A DNA stretch of 64,000 nucleotides, from NCBI RefSeq assembly GCF_004117875.1, contig NZ_RAHW01000008.1:1-64000 (forward strand), written 5' to 3'. Shown here one piece after another: positions 8,587-17,124 of the stretch. The DNA comes from Geomonas oryzae (GTDB lineage Bacteria; Desulfobacterota; Desulfuromonadia; Geobacterales; Geobacteraceae). Position numbers and translations under genes: made by a program. Numbering within the stretch: the first letter of the stretch is position 1; the number at the start of each line of letters is the position of its first letter. The notes beneath the pieces are model-generated. The model made no database searches. It worked only from the letters and a program-made list of their open reading frames with translations, and was not told the DNA's origin.

Positions 8587-10065
8587 ATGACTATAAGAAA
8601 AATTGCCGACCAAGAGTGGACGTTTCTGGAGACAGTGGCACGTGCGGCTTTTGCCAATCCCTTCGGCGAAGCGAGGGACGACCTCGACATCCTGATCGGC
8701 GGCGCATCACCCGGTGCATCCCCCGAAGAAGTGCTGGGGGCGGTACTGGCCCGTGTGACGGCGCAGGTGGAGAACCTGCGGGCGCGCGGGGTGGCCGACC
8801 TGCGCGGGCAGGAGGGGAGCCGCCGCGAGGTTTTGCGCCGGTTCTTTTTCTTCCATGTCTTTCACCGCTACGTGGACCATTTCGACCGCCTAATCCAGGC
8901 CCAGCTGAAGCAAGGGGACAAACCATGCAGGGTGGATTTCGCGCCCGAGGTGCTCGGGGAGATGGCCGGCTTCGGGCTCACCGGCGACGAGGCCGAGCGG
9001 GCCTTCGCCGTCTTCTACCAGCTGCGGCGCGCCTTCTACTTCATAAGAAACGGGCTGGTCGGCAGCTCCCCGTCCATGAAGGCCTTGCGCCGTCATCTCT
9101 GGGACTGCGTCTTCACCCACGACATCCGCTGGTTCGAAGCGGGACTTTGGAGCCGGATGGAGGAGTTTTCCATCCTCCTTTTGGGCGAGACCGGAACCGG
9201 CAAGGGGGCCGCGGCCGCCGCCATCGGTCGCTCCGGGTTCATCCCCTACGACCCGGCGAGAAACGGGTTCACGGAGAGCTTTACCAGGAACTTCGTCGCC
9301 ATAAACCTCTCCCAGTACTCCGAGGGGGTGCTCGAGTCCGAGCTCTTCGGGCACAAGAAGGGGGCCTTCACCGGCGCGGTGGATAACCACGAGGGGCTCT
9401 TCAGCCGCTGCGCTCCGCACGGCGTCATCTTCCTGGACGAGATAGGCGACGTGAGCGTGCCGGTGCAGATCAAGCTCTTGCAGGTGCTGCAGGAGAGGGT
9501 CTTCTATCCGGTCGGGAGCCACGAGCCGAGGCGTTTCAGCGGACGCATCGTCGCCGCCACGAACCGCCCCCTGGACGACCTGATGCTGGGGGGACGGTTC
9601 CGCGAGGATCTCTACTACCGTCTCTGCTCAGATGTGGTCACCATTCCGCCGCTGCGGGAGAGGCTTCGCGAGGATCCGGATGAACTCGACAACCTCATAG
9701 GCGCCATCCTGTACCGGGTGGCGGGGCAACAGGTCCCGGCGCGGGAGCGGCAACTGGTCAAGAAGGTGATCAGGCGCGATGTCGGGGGGGACTACGACTG
9801 GCCGGGGAACGTGAGGGAGCTGGAGCAGGCGGTGAAGCGGATCATCCTCACCGGTCGTTATCAAGGGATGAAGCGGGAAAAGGGCGCGGGAATGGAGCGC
9901 CTGTCCGTGGCCATGCAGGATGGATCTCTCGGCGCGGAAGAACTCCTTGCCGCCTATTGCGGGCATCTCTACGACGTCTGCGGCACCTACGAGGAAGTCG
10001 CCCGCCGCACCCGCCTCGACCGGCGCACCGTTAAGAAGTACGTGCAGATGGGGACGGAGGTGTGA
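8587..10065 (+). CDS. Sigma-54-dependent enhancer-binding regulator with unusual N-terminal domain
   Basis: A protein of 492 residues. Residues 1 to about 185 are an N-terminal region that is not a receiver, PAS or GAF domain that I can recognise. Residues 195-430 are the AAA+ domain: Walker A GETGTGKG at 200-207, the sigma-54 contact loop GAFTGA at 259-264, Walker B FLDEIGD and the arginine-finger region around FREDLYYRL. The C-terminus has a short helix-turn-helix (GTYEEVARRTRLDRRTVKKYV). Odd point: about 25 residues after Walker A the chain carries an inserted loop (GFIPYDPARNGFTESFTRNF) before the segment that normally follows directly, a feature of a subgroup that I cannot name. It is divergent from the amidohydrolase. 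Confidence 0.85.
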   Translation: MTIRKIADQEWTFLETVARAAFANPFGEARDDLDILIGGASPGASPEEVLGAVLARVTAQVENLRARGVADLRGQEGSRREVLRRFFFFHVFHRYVDHFDRLIQAQLKQGDKPCRVDFAPEVLGEMAGFGLTGDEAERAFAVFYQLRRAFYFIRNGLVGSSPSMKALRRHLWDCVFTHDIRWFEAGLWSRMEEFSILLLGETGTGKGAAAAAIGRSGFIPYDPARNGFTESFTRNFVAINLSQYSEGVLESELFGHKKGAFTGAVDNHEGLFSRCAPHGVIFLDEIGDVSVPVQIKLLQVLQERVFYPVGSHEPRRFSGRIVAATNRPLDDLMLGGRFREDLYYRLCSDVVTIPPLRERLREDPDELDNLIGAILYRVAGQQVPARERQLVKKVIRRDVGGDYDWPGNVRELEQAVKRIILTGRYQGMKREKGAGMERLSVAMQDGSLGAEELLAAYCGHLYDVCGTYEEVARRTRLDRRTVKKYVQMGTEV

Positions 10066-10068
10066 CGG

Positions 10069-10482
10069 CTATGGTGTGACCAGCCAGTTTTCCACTACGA
10101 GTCCGGGAACACGGGAGAACTCGCGCACGTTATCCGTGACCAGGACCAGCCCCAGAGAGCGGGCATGAGCAGCGATCAAGAGGTCGTTAGGGCCAATAGT
10201 CAGGCCGCGCTGCTGCAGGTAGTTTCGGATCTCCGCGTAGTGGTGGTCCGCGTCGACATCCAGCGACAGCACCTCGATATTCGCGATGATCTGTTCAACC
10301 TTTACTCTCAGCGAGGGTGAACCTTTCTTCGCGGCCCCGAAGCGCAGCTCGCCGGCTACCACGATGCTTGTGCAGACGGTTTCTTCACCCTGCTCTGCAA
10401 TCCGTCGCATCACCGAACCGCCTGGACGTTTGATGAGGTCAGAGAGGATGTTGGTGTCGAGGAGGTAAATGAGGGGGGACAC
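10069..10482 (-). CDS. vapC: VapC-type PIN-domain ribonuclease toxin
   Basis: A protein of 137 residues with the PIN-domain acidic residues: LLDTNILSDL (first Asp), VAGELRFG (Glu), PNDLLIAAHA (Asp) and VTDNVREFSR (Asp). It is a type II toxin that cleaves RNA, typically initiator tRNA or rRNA loops. Its gene follows the antitoxin gene by 2 bp, the usual order. All active-site acids are present, so it is probably functional. Confidence 0.88.
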   Translation of the reverse strand: MSPLIYLLDTNILSDLIKRPGGSVMRRIAEQGEETVCTSIVVAGELRFGAAKKGSPSLRVKVEQIIANIEVLSLDVDADHHYAEIRNYLQQRGLTIGPNDLLIAAHARSLGLVLVTDNVREFSRVPGLVVENWLVTP

Positions 10483-10484
10483 TG

Positions 10485-10730
10485 CTAAAGCTCCACGTCG
10501 TCCAGCGGTGATAGACCTTGGTCGATATCGGGAAATTCCTCATCGGAAGGCGCCCAGGTGGACAGAAGGCTCAGGAGCGATTTTTTTTGCAACGGCTCGA
10601 TGATGATCCGGTCGCCCTCTTTGTGCATGATCGCCTCATCCCCAGGCAGTTCGAACTCACGGGGGATGCGGATAGCCTGGTTTCTACCGTTTTTGAAAAG
10701 ACGTACATGACGCTCCGCGAAGTTGCTCAT
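10485..10730 (-). CDS. vapB: VapB/VagC-type AbrB-fold antitoxin
   Basis: A protein of 81 residues. The N-terminal half is a swapped-hairpin AbrB/SpoVT-like DNA-binding domain (RLFKNGRNQAIRIPREFELPG); the C-terminal half is the acidic toxin-binding tail ending PLDDVEL. It neutralises VapC and represses the pair. I chose the ATG at 10730, preceded by AGGGGGAGG; the upstream in-frame extension is not conserved-looking. Directly upstream, GCCTATGCTTTGGCATAGGC (about 10751-10770) is an inverted repeat that is probably the operator. Confidence 0.85.
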   Translation of the reverse strand: MSNFAERHVRLFKNGRNQAIRIPREFELPGDEAIMHKEGDRIIIEPLQKKSLLSLLSTWAPSDEEFPDIDQGLSPLDDVEL

Positions 10731-10750
10731 ACCTCCCCCTTGTACTATTG

Positions 10751-10770
10751 GCCTATGCTTTGGCATAGGC
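10751..10770. promoter_or_regulatory. Palindromic operator upstream of vapBC
   Basis: GCCTATGC and GCATAGGC are perfect inverted arms around a 4-bp centre, 20 bp upstream of the vapB start. This position suits autoregulation by a VapBC complex. Confidence 0.55.
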
Positions 10771-10847
10771 TAGCACTTCTCCCAGAGCATGTCCAGATTT
10801 TCAACGGAAAAAGAAGGGAGTTGCAGACCTCGCCAGGCCCGTCACTG

Positions 10848-11726
10848 TTACACCGCGGCCGCCTCTTGCGGCGCGTCGAAGCGCACCACCTTGTTGCGCC
10901 CCTGCTGTTTCGCCTGGTACATCCCCTGGTCGGCGCGCTGCAACAGCGACTCGGGGGTGTCATGCGCCGGCAGAAGGCTCGCGCAGCCGATGCTCACCGT
11001 CACCGTCAATTCGGTCTTCCCGCCTTGATGATCAGTGACGGTCACAGGGGTCCCGGCGATGGTGCGGCGCAGGCGCTCGGCGACGTCGCAGGTCTCGGAG
11101 GGCGGGGTGTGCGGCAGCAGTATGGTGATCTCTTCGCCGCCGTAGCGGGCCACCACGTCGGTCTGACGAAGCGATTCGATCAAAAGCCGCGCCACGTGCT
11201 GCAGGACGAGGTCCCCGGCATGGTGACCGTAGGTGTCGTTCACCGACTTGAAGCGGTCGAGATCGACCATCAAAAGCCCCAGGTCCAAGTGGTGACGCTT
11301 CGCGCGCATCACCTCGTCGCGCAGCCTGCGGTCCAAGACGCGCCGGTTGTAGATCCCCATCAGCGGATCGGTCATCGCCTCGTGCTCGAGGATGTAGATG
11401 CGCTTCAGCTCCAGGGTGGTTCGGTAGGCGAGCAGACAGACCATCAGACAGAAAACCGCGCCCAGCAGGAAGATCATCACGACGAGCATCTCGGAGTGCG
11501 TGTAGAGACTGCCGGCCTTGAGACATAAAAAGCCCACGTACCCGGAGAGGAACAGCAGCAGGAATCCCGCCAGCACGTACCACCAATTGCGGTTGGCGCC
11601 CTTCGGGAGTTCCCTGGTCAGCTTTCGCACCAGGAAGAGCGCCGCAGTCAAAAGCGCGGCTCCCCCCAGGAGCAGAATCGACATGACTTTCGCTAAAACC
11701 GGGAATATGTCTGCTGTGGTTTCCAT
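10848..11726 (-). CDS. Membrane-bound GGDEF diguanylate cyclase
   Basis: A protein of 292 residues. Three hydrophobic helices lie in residues 1-105 (ILLLGGAALLTAALFLV, WWYVLAGFLLLFLSGYVGFL and MLVVMIFLLGAVFCLMVCLL), followed by a GGDEF domain from about 120 with MTDPLMGIYNRR, DLDRFKSVND and the signature GGEEI. The fifth position is Ile where Phe is usual. RQTD five residues before GGEE is the RxxD product-inhibition site. It makes c-di-GMP from two GTP at the inner membrane. No sensory domain beyond the helices is visible. AGGAA lies before the ATG. Confidence 0.87.
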   Translation of the reverse strand: METTADIFPVLAKVMSILLLGGAALLTAALFLVRKLTRELPKGANRNWWYVLAGFLLLFLSGYVGFLCLKAGSLYTHSEMLVVMIFLLGAVFCLMVCLLAYRTTLELKRIYILEHEAMTDPLMGIYNRRVLDRRLRDEVMRAKRHHLDLGLLMVDLDRFKSVNDTYGHHAGDLVLQHVARLLIESLRQTDVVARYGGEEITILLPHTPPSETCDVAERLRRTIAGTPVTVTDHQGGKTELTVTVSIGCASLLPAHDTPESLLQRADQGMYQAKQQGRNKVVRFDAPQEAAAV

Positions 11727-11935
11727 GAGCTTCCTAAGTTAGCGGGATGGCGGATTTTACTAGCACTTTTCGGCAGCCGTCAATTAATAAACGAGTAAGG
11801 GAATGCGAAAACTCGTATACGAATTCTTGAATTAAGCGCGGGCTCATGCTAAGGTCACCGGGCCTAACCTTCTGGGATGACAGGTACAATCGCTCCTGGC
11901 CAGGCGACGGCAAATACTTTGTTCAGGAGGAAGCT

Positions 11936-12244
11936 GTGAAGAAAGTTCTTTACGTTGGTATGTTGGCTGGTCTCGGGATGATGTTCGGTTGTGCTTCGCC
12001 GGTGCCGATGGGCGCCCTCTACACGGAGCTGAAGCTCCCGGTGGCGGCTACCGGCAACGGTGCCGATAAAAAGCATGGCGTGGCGGAGTGCAAGAGCGTG
12101 CTGGGACTGGTAGCTACCGGCGACTGCAGCATCGAAACCGCGAAGAAAAACGGCGGCGTTTCCAAGGTTTCCGCAGTCGACTGGGAAGGGAAGAACATCC
12201 TCGGTCTCTTCGGCGAATACAAGCTGCACGTCTACGGCGAATAG
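11936..12244 (+). CDS. Small TRL-like lipoprotein
   Basis: A protein of 102 residues starting at GTG 11936, with CAGGAGG upstream. The N-terminus KKVLYVGMLAGLGMMFGC ends in a lipobox-like sequence with Cys near residue 18. The mature part (SPVPMGALYTELKLPVAATG, then KSVLGLVATGDCSIETAKKNGG and LFGEYKLHVYGE) matches the small TRL-like family, glycine-rich outer-membrane lipoproteins of unknown role. It is flanked by a strong terminator. Alternative start codons upstream lack a ribosome site. Confidence 0.7.
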   Translation: MKKVLYVGMLAGLGMMFGCASPVPMGALYTELKLPVAATGNGADKKHGVAECKSVLGLVATGDCSIETAKKNGGVSKVSAVDWEGKNILGLFGEYKLHVYGE

Positions 12245-12261
12245 TCGGTAAAAAAATAGGA

Positions 12262-12304
12262 AAAAAACGAAGCCGGGCCCCGAAAGGGACCCGGCTTTTT
12301 TTTG
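12262..12304. terminator. Bidirectional rho-independent terminator
   Basis: AGCCGGG...CCCGGCT stem (12271-12296) with an A run on the left and nine T on the right. It serves the TRL-like lipoprotein gene and the convergent hydroxyacid dehydrogenase gene, whose stop codon touches the T run. Confidence 0.88.
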
Positions 12305-13252
12305 TTACACAACCAGGTTGCGCGGGTGCCCGAGAACGAACCCCTCCAGGTTCCCGATCAACTGCTCGGCCAGTGTGGCGAGGGAACGGTCGCTGATCCA
12401 TGCGACATGCGGCGTGACGATCAGGTTGGGCTGTTTCAGGTCGAGAAGCGGAGACCCCTCTCGCGGCGGTTCCCGGGTCAGGACGTCGAGTCCCGCTCCC
12501 GCGATGGTCCCTTCCGCCAACGCCTGCGCCAGCGCGGCTTCATCCAGCAGTCCGCCGCGGCCGCAGTTGATGAGGATCGCGTGGCGCGGCATCAGCTCGA
12601 GCTCCGCTTTTCCGATCATGCCGACGCTCTCCTCGGTCAAGGGGCAGAGAAGCACCAGCACGTCGCTTTTCGCTAGCACCTCCGGAAACGGCGTCCGTCC
12701 CGGGCGTGCCTCCGCCGCACCCTTTCTCTCGGCGCAGAGGATCTCCATGCCGAAGGCCTCGCCAAGCGCAGCCACCGCGCTCCCGAGGGCCCCGACCCCG
12801 ATGGTGCCGAGGGTCGCCCCGTAAAGGGAGCGCGGCATCGGTTCCACCTGCACCAGGTACCCCTCCGAGCGCTGCCAAGCTCCCCCCTGGACCGCCTCGT
12901 GGTAGGCAAGGAGGTTGCGCCGCAGGGCGAGGATGAGGGAAAAGACGTGCTCGGGAACGCTCACCGACCAGTTGCGCACGTTGCTTACTGCGACTCCGCG
13001 GCGCCGGCAGGCCTCCAGGTCGACGTGGTCGACGCCGGTGGCGGCGACCGCGATCAGGCGCAGTTGCGGCAGCTTCGCCAGGTGCTCCGCGGTGATGGCG
13101 ACCTGATCCGTGATCGCTACCGTGGCGTCGGTGAGACGCTCCACCACCTCGGCTTCGCGCGTGTCCGGATATTCCTGCCACCGGTGCGGGAAGCGCGGCG
13201 CGCGCAGCGGCACCGAGATGCCGCCGCGGTCGAGAAAGACGATCCGCTCCAT
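12305..13252 (-). CDS. D-2-hydroxyacid dehydrogenase (NAD-dependent)
   Basis: A protein of 315 residues. The Rossmann motif is GTIGVGALGSAVA at about 147-160. The catalytic residues fit the family: Arg in LINCGRGGLLDE, Glu in the ALAEGTIAGAGLDV region and His in VTPHVAW. It reduces 2-oxo acids (hydroxypyruvate, glyoxylate or amino-acid-derived oxo acids) to D-2-hydroxy acids. It overlaps the universal stress protein gene by one base and ends the aldehyde oxidoreductase-glutamate dehydrogenase transcription unit, so its substrate may be an oxo acid made there. This is inferred from context. Confidence 0.88.
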   Translation of the reverse strand: MERIVFLDRGGISVPLRAPRFPHRWQEYPDTREAEVVERLTDATVAITDQVAITAEHLAKLPQLRLIAVAATGVDHVDLEACRRRGVAVSNVRNWSVSVPEHVFSLILALRRNLLAYHEAVQGGAWQRSEGYLVQVEPMPRSLYGATLGTIGVGALGSAVAALGEAFGMEILCAERKGAAEARPGRTPFPEVLAKSDVLVLLCPLTEESVGMIGKAELELMPRHAILINCGRGGLLDEAALAQALAEGTIAGAGLDVLTREPPREGSPLLDLKQPNLIVTPHVAWISDRSLATLAEQLIGNLEGFVLGHPRNLVV

Positions 13253-14052
13253 CAGTGGGACATGAGGACCGGGATGGTCATGTGGCGCAGCACGTGCTTT
13301 GCGACATCGCCCAGGACGTAGGTGCCGAAGTGCAGGTCGGCGTATCCCCCCATGACCAGGAGGTCGCTCCCCTCGTCAGACACGCGGTTCAGGAGTACGT
13401 CGCCTATGTGCAGCTCGGTGATGGCGCTCGTTTCGACCTGGGCCTTCACGCCGTGGGAGGCCACGTAGCTGCGCAGCCCCTCCATGTCCGCCATCTCGTC
13501 CTTGCTCGGGTTCACCTCGAAGATGTGGGTCGACTCCGCGTTACGCAGCAGGGGAAGGGCGTCGGTGAGCGCACGCGACGACTCGCGCCCGGTCTTCCAC
13601 GCCACGAGGATGTTCCTGCCGACGCTTTGGTAGCGCCCGGCGTAGGGGACGATGAGAACCGGCTTCCCGGAGCCGAACACGACCTTCTCGGGAAGGAAAT
13701 CGGTGGCGCGACGCTCCTTGGAGCCGTGTTCGCTCTGCCCGACGATGACGAGGTCGGCGAAGGTGGCGTAGTGGCTGATCGCCTCGACCACGCCCCCGCC
13801 GAGGGCCTTGGCGTCCGCCGCGATCCATTCACCCTTGACGTCGGCAGCCGCCGTCTTCTCCCTGAAGAGCTGCTCCAGCTCCTCGCCCGCCTCCTGGTCG
13901 TTCCCCCTCCGCATCGGGATCAGGGGATGCACCGCCACCTTGAGTCCCGTGACCGCCGCGCGGTGCCGTTTCGCCAGGTCGATGGCCAGCTCGAGCCGGT
14001 CCGCGGAATGTTCCAGGTTGTCCATGAAGACTAGTATCTGTTTCAACTCCAT
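13252..14052 (-). CDS. Universal stress protein (UspA family, two-domain length)
   Basis: A protein of 266 residues, about twice a single UspA domain. The start KQILVFMDNLEHSADRLELAIDLAKRH and the end DLLVMGGYADLHFGTYVLGDVAKHVLRHMTIPVLMSH match UspA, the latter corresponding to the ATP-loop region G-(2x)-G-(9x)-G(S/T). The first half has a similar but weaker end (VIVGQSEHGSKERR). Its role in this operon is not known. It lies 31 bp after the glutamate dehydrogenase gene. Confidence 0.85.
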   Translation of the reverse strand: MELKQILVFMDNLEHSADRLELAIDLAKRHRAAVTGLKVAVHPLIPMRRGNDQEAGEELEQLFREKTAAADVKGEWIAADAKALGGGVVEAISHYATFADLVIVGQSEHGSKERRATDFLPEKVVFGSGKPVLIVPYAGRYQSVGRNILVAWKTGRESSRALTDALPLLRNAESTHIFEVNPSKDEMADMEGLRSYVASHGVKAQVETSAITELHIGDVLLNRVSDEGSDLLVMGGYADLHFGTYVLGDVAKHVLRHMTIPVLMSH

Positions 14053-14083
14053 CTGGTGCGCCTCCTTGATGCATGCGGGTGAG

Positions 14084-17000
14084 TTACTGGATGTATGGTG
14101 CTGCCGTCGCCGGCCGGGTGAGCGCCTCGGGCCGGGTGAAGTTGCGCAACAGGTGTCCCTTGATCATCTCCTTGAAGTCCGCCTCCTGGTCTCCCCGGTA
14201 GACGAGAGACGAGGCGATCTCGGCGGCGAGGATGGCGTAGCGGCACTTGGCCGGCAGCCGCTCCAGGCGCCCCTGGTACTTGGGCTCGCGCAGCATGGCG
14301 GGAAGGTGCGCGAGGATGGCGCTTTGGAAGACCGGCTCGTCGCAAAGCTCAGGGTTCCTCTGGAAGAACGAGAAGAGGCGCGCATAGTGGCCGTTGATCT
14401 CGTGGCTTATGGCGTCGGAGATCTCGGTGTAGATGAAGCTTCCTCCCGCCTCGCGGTGGCGCCTAAAGATGAGTTCCGCTTCGTCGCGCGCCCGTCTTTC
14501 CAGGATCCTGAGCACGTCCCCCACGTAGCGCTCCTTGTGCGCCAGGAACTCCTCCTCGGAGAGCATGAGGTTCGCGATGATCTCGTAGGACGAGGAGATC
14601 ACGCCGCACTTGTTGGCCGAGGCGTCGCGCATGATGACGATGCCGCGCCGCTGCATCTGGGTCCGCGCCTCCGGCGTGATGAAGGAATTCGCCCCCTCGA
14701 CGATGGCGCGGGTGGTGGGGGTGCCGTCCTCGCGGAAAAAGCGCGGCCAGTTCTCGGCGTCGATGGTCTCCGGGCGCCCCCCCCCGGGGATGAAGAGGTC
14801 GGTCGGTACCGAGAAGAGGAGGTTCCCGAACTCGCGGTGGAACTGGTCCGTGGTCACCCACTGCTCCTGGACCCCCGCCCCGGTGCTGACCGCGCGTTTG
14901 AACAGCTCGCGCAGCCCGTCGGTGCGCCGCTCGTTGCGGTACAGGATGAAGCCGCCCGGGTGCAGGCGGGCCGGGTCGAAGGCGTCCAGGTCGTGCTTCA
15001 ACACGATGCGGGAGAGCTCTTCGTGGTCCATCCCCTCGGGGTCGAAGATGGCGCCGGACCCGTCGAGGATCAGCTTGATGCACGCCTCGGGAGAGCGCTC
15101 GAGTATGATGCGCAGCGCGTTCCCCGCCACGTCGCCGCTCGGCCCTCCGGTGAACTTCACGCTGAAGCGGTCGCGCCTTATGTCGATGCCTAGCTGCTGC
15201 ATGGCGGTCTCGGCGAACTGCATCACCCCGGTCGAGGTGACCCCGTATTCCTTGTGGTTGATCCCCACCCGCTTGCTGGAGATGAGGCCGATGCCGAGCA
15301 GGTAGCCGCGCTTTAACGACTGGCGCGCGATCATCTCGATCATCACGTCGTGCATGTTCTCGTCCGGCCCAAGCTCGATCGGCTCGTCCTCGCCGTAGTA
15401 GTCGACGACGCGGGGATCGCTCGCCTGGCCGTTCTCGGTGACGAAGATGTCCAAAAAGGCGTTGATGAAGCCGAACTGCAGCTTGTAAAGGCGCTGGGTG
15501 GAGAGGTCGCGCGCCTCGAGACGGGCGGCGTCGAGCACCACCACCATCTTCGAACCACCCTCGTAGATGTCCTTGTTCTTCAGGTGCTGGGTGTGGGCGA
15601 GGACGTAGACCTCGCGGAAGAGGGTGCTCGCCGAGGTGACGTACTCGTCGCGGTTTCTCGTTACGATGGTGCGCCAGCCGCCGCGGGCGATGTCGGAGAA
15701 GCCGATGTGGTAGCCGCAACCGTAGCGCCCGAAGAAGAAGGTGATGCGGAACGGGATCTCCGGCGGAAGGTCGGCGGTGAACTCGGGCGCCAGTTCGGCC
15801 AGGTAGGCTGGGTCGAGCCGGAAGGCGAGGGCGTGCTTCTCGCGCACGTAGAAGTTCGTCTTCAGCGTGTTCCTGATGAAGGTGATGGCGCAGCGGAAGA
15901 TGGCGCGGCGCAGGTCGTCGATGTAGCGGTGCCCCGTGTTGTAGGACTCGACGAAGCGGACCGTCTCCTCGAGCGTCTTCCGGTAGAACTCCTCGCGCAG
16001 GGAGAGCCCCGGCTGGAAGCGGATCCTGAAAAGCTTCGCGAGCTGGAGCGCTATGTCCGGGTGCGAGTGGAAGGCGAGCATCACGTCCTCGTACCCGTAC
16101 GGGTCGGGGTGGTGATGGGCGAGGTTCGTGTGGCAGAAGGCGATGAAGGCGTTCACGAGCGACGCCTCCTCGCCGGTCATCACCCGGCTCGTGACGAACT
16201 CGCGGTAGGTCCTCGAGGCGGTGGAGAGGATCTGGGTGTTGTAGAGCTCCATCTGCAGCCGGTCGAAGAGTTCGCTCCCCTTGGAGAGAAGCGGCGCGTC
16301 GGGGCGCTTTCTGACGTAGAAGGTGCCGAGGAAGTAGGGATGCACGCCGTTTGAGATGGTGAGGCAGTAGGCGCGCTGTACCCCGAAGCCCAGGCGGTTG
16401 AAGACCTCCATGGTCTGCAAGAGGAAGTCGTTTTGCGGCGGGTTGCCGACCGCGAAGAGGACGCGGGTCTCGCTGTCGAGCCCGAGGTCGTCGGTCTCCT
16501 CCACGTCCAGGAAGATCCCTCCCTGGCGGTTCCCCTCCTGGAAGACCCAGAGGATCTGGGCCACCCGGTTCGGGGGGGAGATGCGCACGTACTGCTCGTT
16601 GTTGAGCCACAAAAGGCGCAGGAGGGCGTCGAGCTGGGCGAGGTCGAAGAGGGGATAGCGCGTCTTCAGCGCCTCCTCGATGCCGGCGCGGATCTCCGCC
16701 GGGATCTCCGGCGCGGGCGCGTCGGCGATCTCGTTGTGTTCCTTGCGGTCGAAGTCGAAACGCTGCACCTCGAGACCCTGGGAAAGCCCCGGCACCACCC
16801 CTTTCGAGTGGGTGAACTCGGCGTAGGAGATGTCGCGCTCCTGCAGGGTGCGCAGGGTGTCGTAGAGCGAGCCGGGGCGGTTCAGGCGGGCGAGGATCAG
16901 GGTCTTCGCCCGATCCGCCACGGTGAGCCGCTGGTTCTGCGCCAGGGTCTTGAGCCCCACGGCGAGTGCGTGCACCGCCTCGGACTCTTCCTTCATGGTG

Positions 17001-17122
17001 ATGAAGAAGTAGGAGTCCATCTGCGCCTTGAGCCAGGCGAGGTTCTCCCTGGACCTCGCGTCGCTTTCGGCGATGAGGCGGTCGACTGCTGCCAGGAGGT
17101 TCTGGTCGGCGCTTGGGCGCAT
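14084..17122 (-). CDS. Large NAD-dependent glutamate dehydrogenase
   Basis: A protein of 1012 residues of the large NAD-GDH class, between the 115-kDa and 180-kDa types. The catalytic core is in the middle and C-terminal part: FSDIARGGWRTI, KNKDIYEGGSKMVVVLD and GVTSTGVMQFAETAM, followed by the Rossmann region VKFTGGPSGDVAGNALRII. The N-terminal 400 residues are regulatory-like. It converts glutamate to 2-oxoglutarate with NAD. It starts 2 bp after the aldehyde ferredoxin oxidoreductase gene, so both are one transcript. In an amino-acid oxidising pathway it would recycle the glutamate formed by transaminases, including the GABA transaminase encoded at 26893. Confidence 0.87.
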   Translation of the reverse strand: MRPSADQNLLAAVDRLIAESDARSRENLAWLKAQMDSYFFITMKEESEAVHALAVGLKTLAQNQRLTVADRAKTLILARLNRPGSLYDTLRTLQERDISYAEFTHSKGVVPGLSQGLEVQRFDFDRKEHNEIADAPAPEIPAEIRAGIEEALKTRYPLFDLAQLDALLRLLWLNNEQYVRISPPNRVAQILWVFQEGNRQGGIFLDVEETDDLGLDSETRVLFAVGNPPQNDFLLQTMEVFNRLGFGVQRAYCLTISNGVHPYFLGTFYVRKRPDAPLLSKGSELFDRLQMELYNTQILSTASRTYREFVTSRVMTGEEASLVNAFIAFCHTNLAHHHPDPYGYEDVMLAFHSHPDIALQLAKLFRIRFQPGLSLREEFYRKTLEETVRFVESYNTGHRYIDDLRRAIFRCAITFIRNTLKTNFYVREKHALAFRLDPAYLAELAPEFTADLPPEIPFRITFFFGRYGCGYHIGFSDIARGGWRTIVTRNRDEYVTSASTLFREVYVLAHTQHLKNKDIYEGGSKMVVVLDAARLEARDLSTQRLYKLQFGFINAFLDIFVTENGQASDPRVVDYYGEDEPIELGPDENMHDVMIEMIARQSLKRGYLLGIGLISSKRVGINHKEYGVTSTGVMQFAETAMQQLGIDIRRDRFSVKFTGGPSGDVAGNALRIILERSPEACIKLILDGSGAIFDPEGMDHEELSRIVLKHDLDAFDPARLHPGGFILYRNERRTDGLRELFKRAVSTGAGVQEQWVTTDQFHREFGNLLFSVPTDLFIPGGGRPETIDAENWPRFFREDGTPTTRAIVEGANSFITPEARTQMQRRGIVIMRDASANKCGVISSSYEIIANLMLSEEEFLAHKERYVGDVLRILERRARDEAELIFRRHREAGGSFIYTEISDAISHEINGHYARLFSFFQRNPELCDEPVFQSAILAHLPAMLREPKYQGRLERLPAKCRYAILAAEIASSLVYRGDQEADFKEMIKGHLLRNFTRPEALTRPATAAPYIQ

Positions 17123-17124
17123 GG

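Noticed and set aside
14463..16610. Minus-strand frame of 715 codons in the glutamate dehydrogenase gene
   Set aside because: A shifted-frame shadow, Arg/Pro/His-rich, fully within a well-supported gene.
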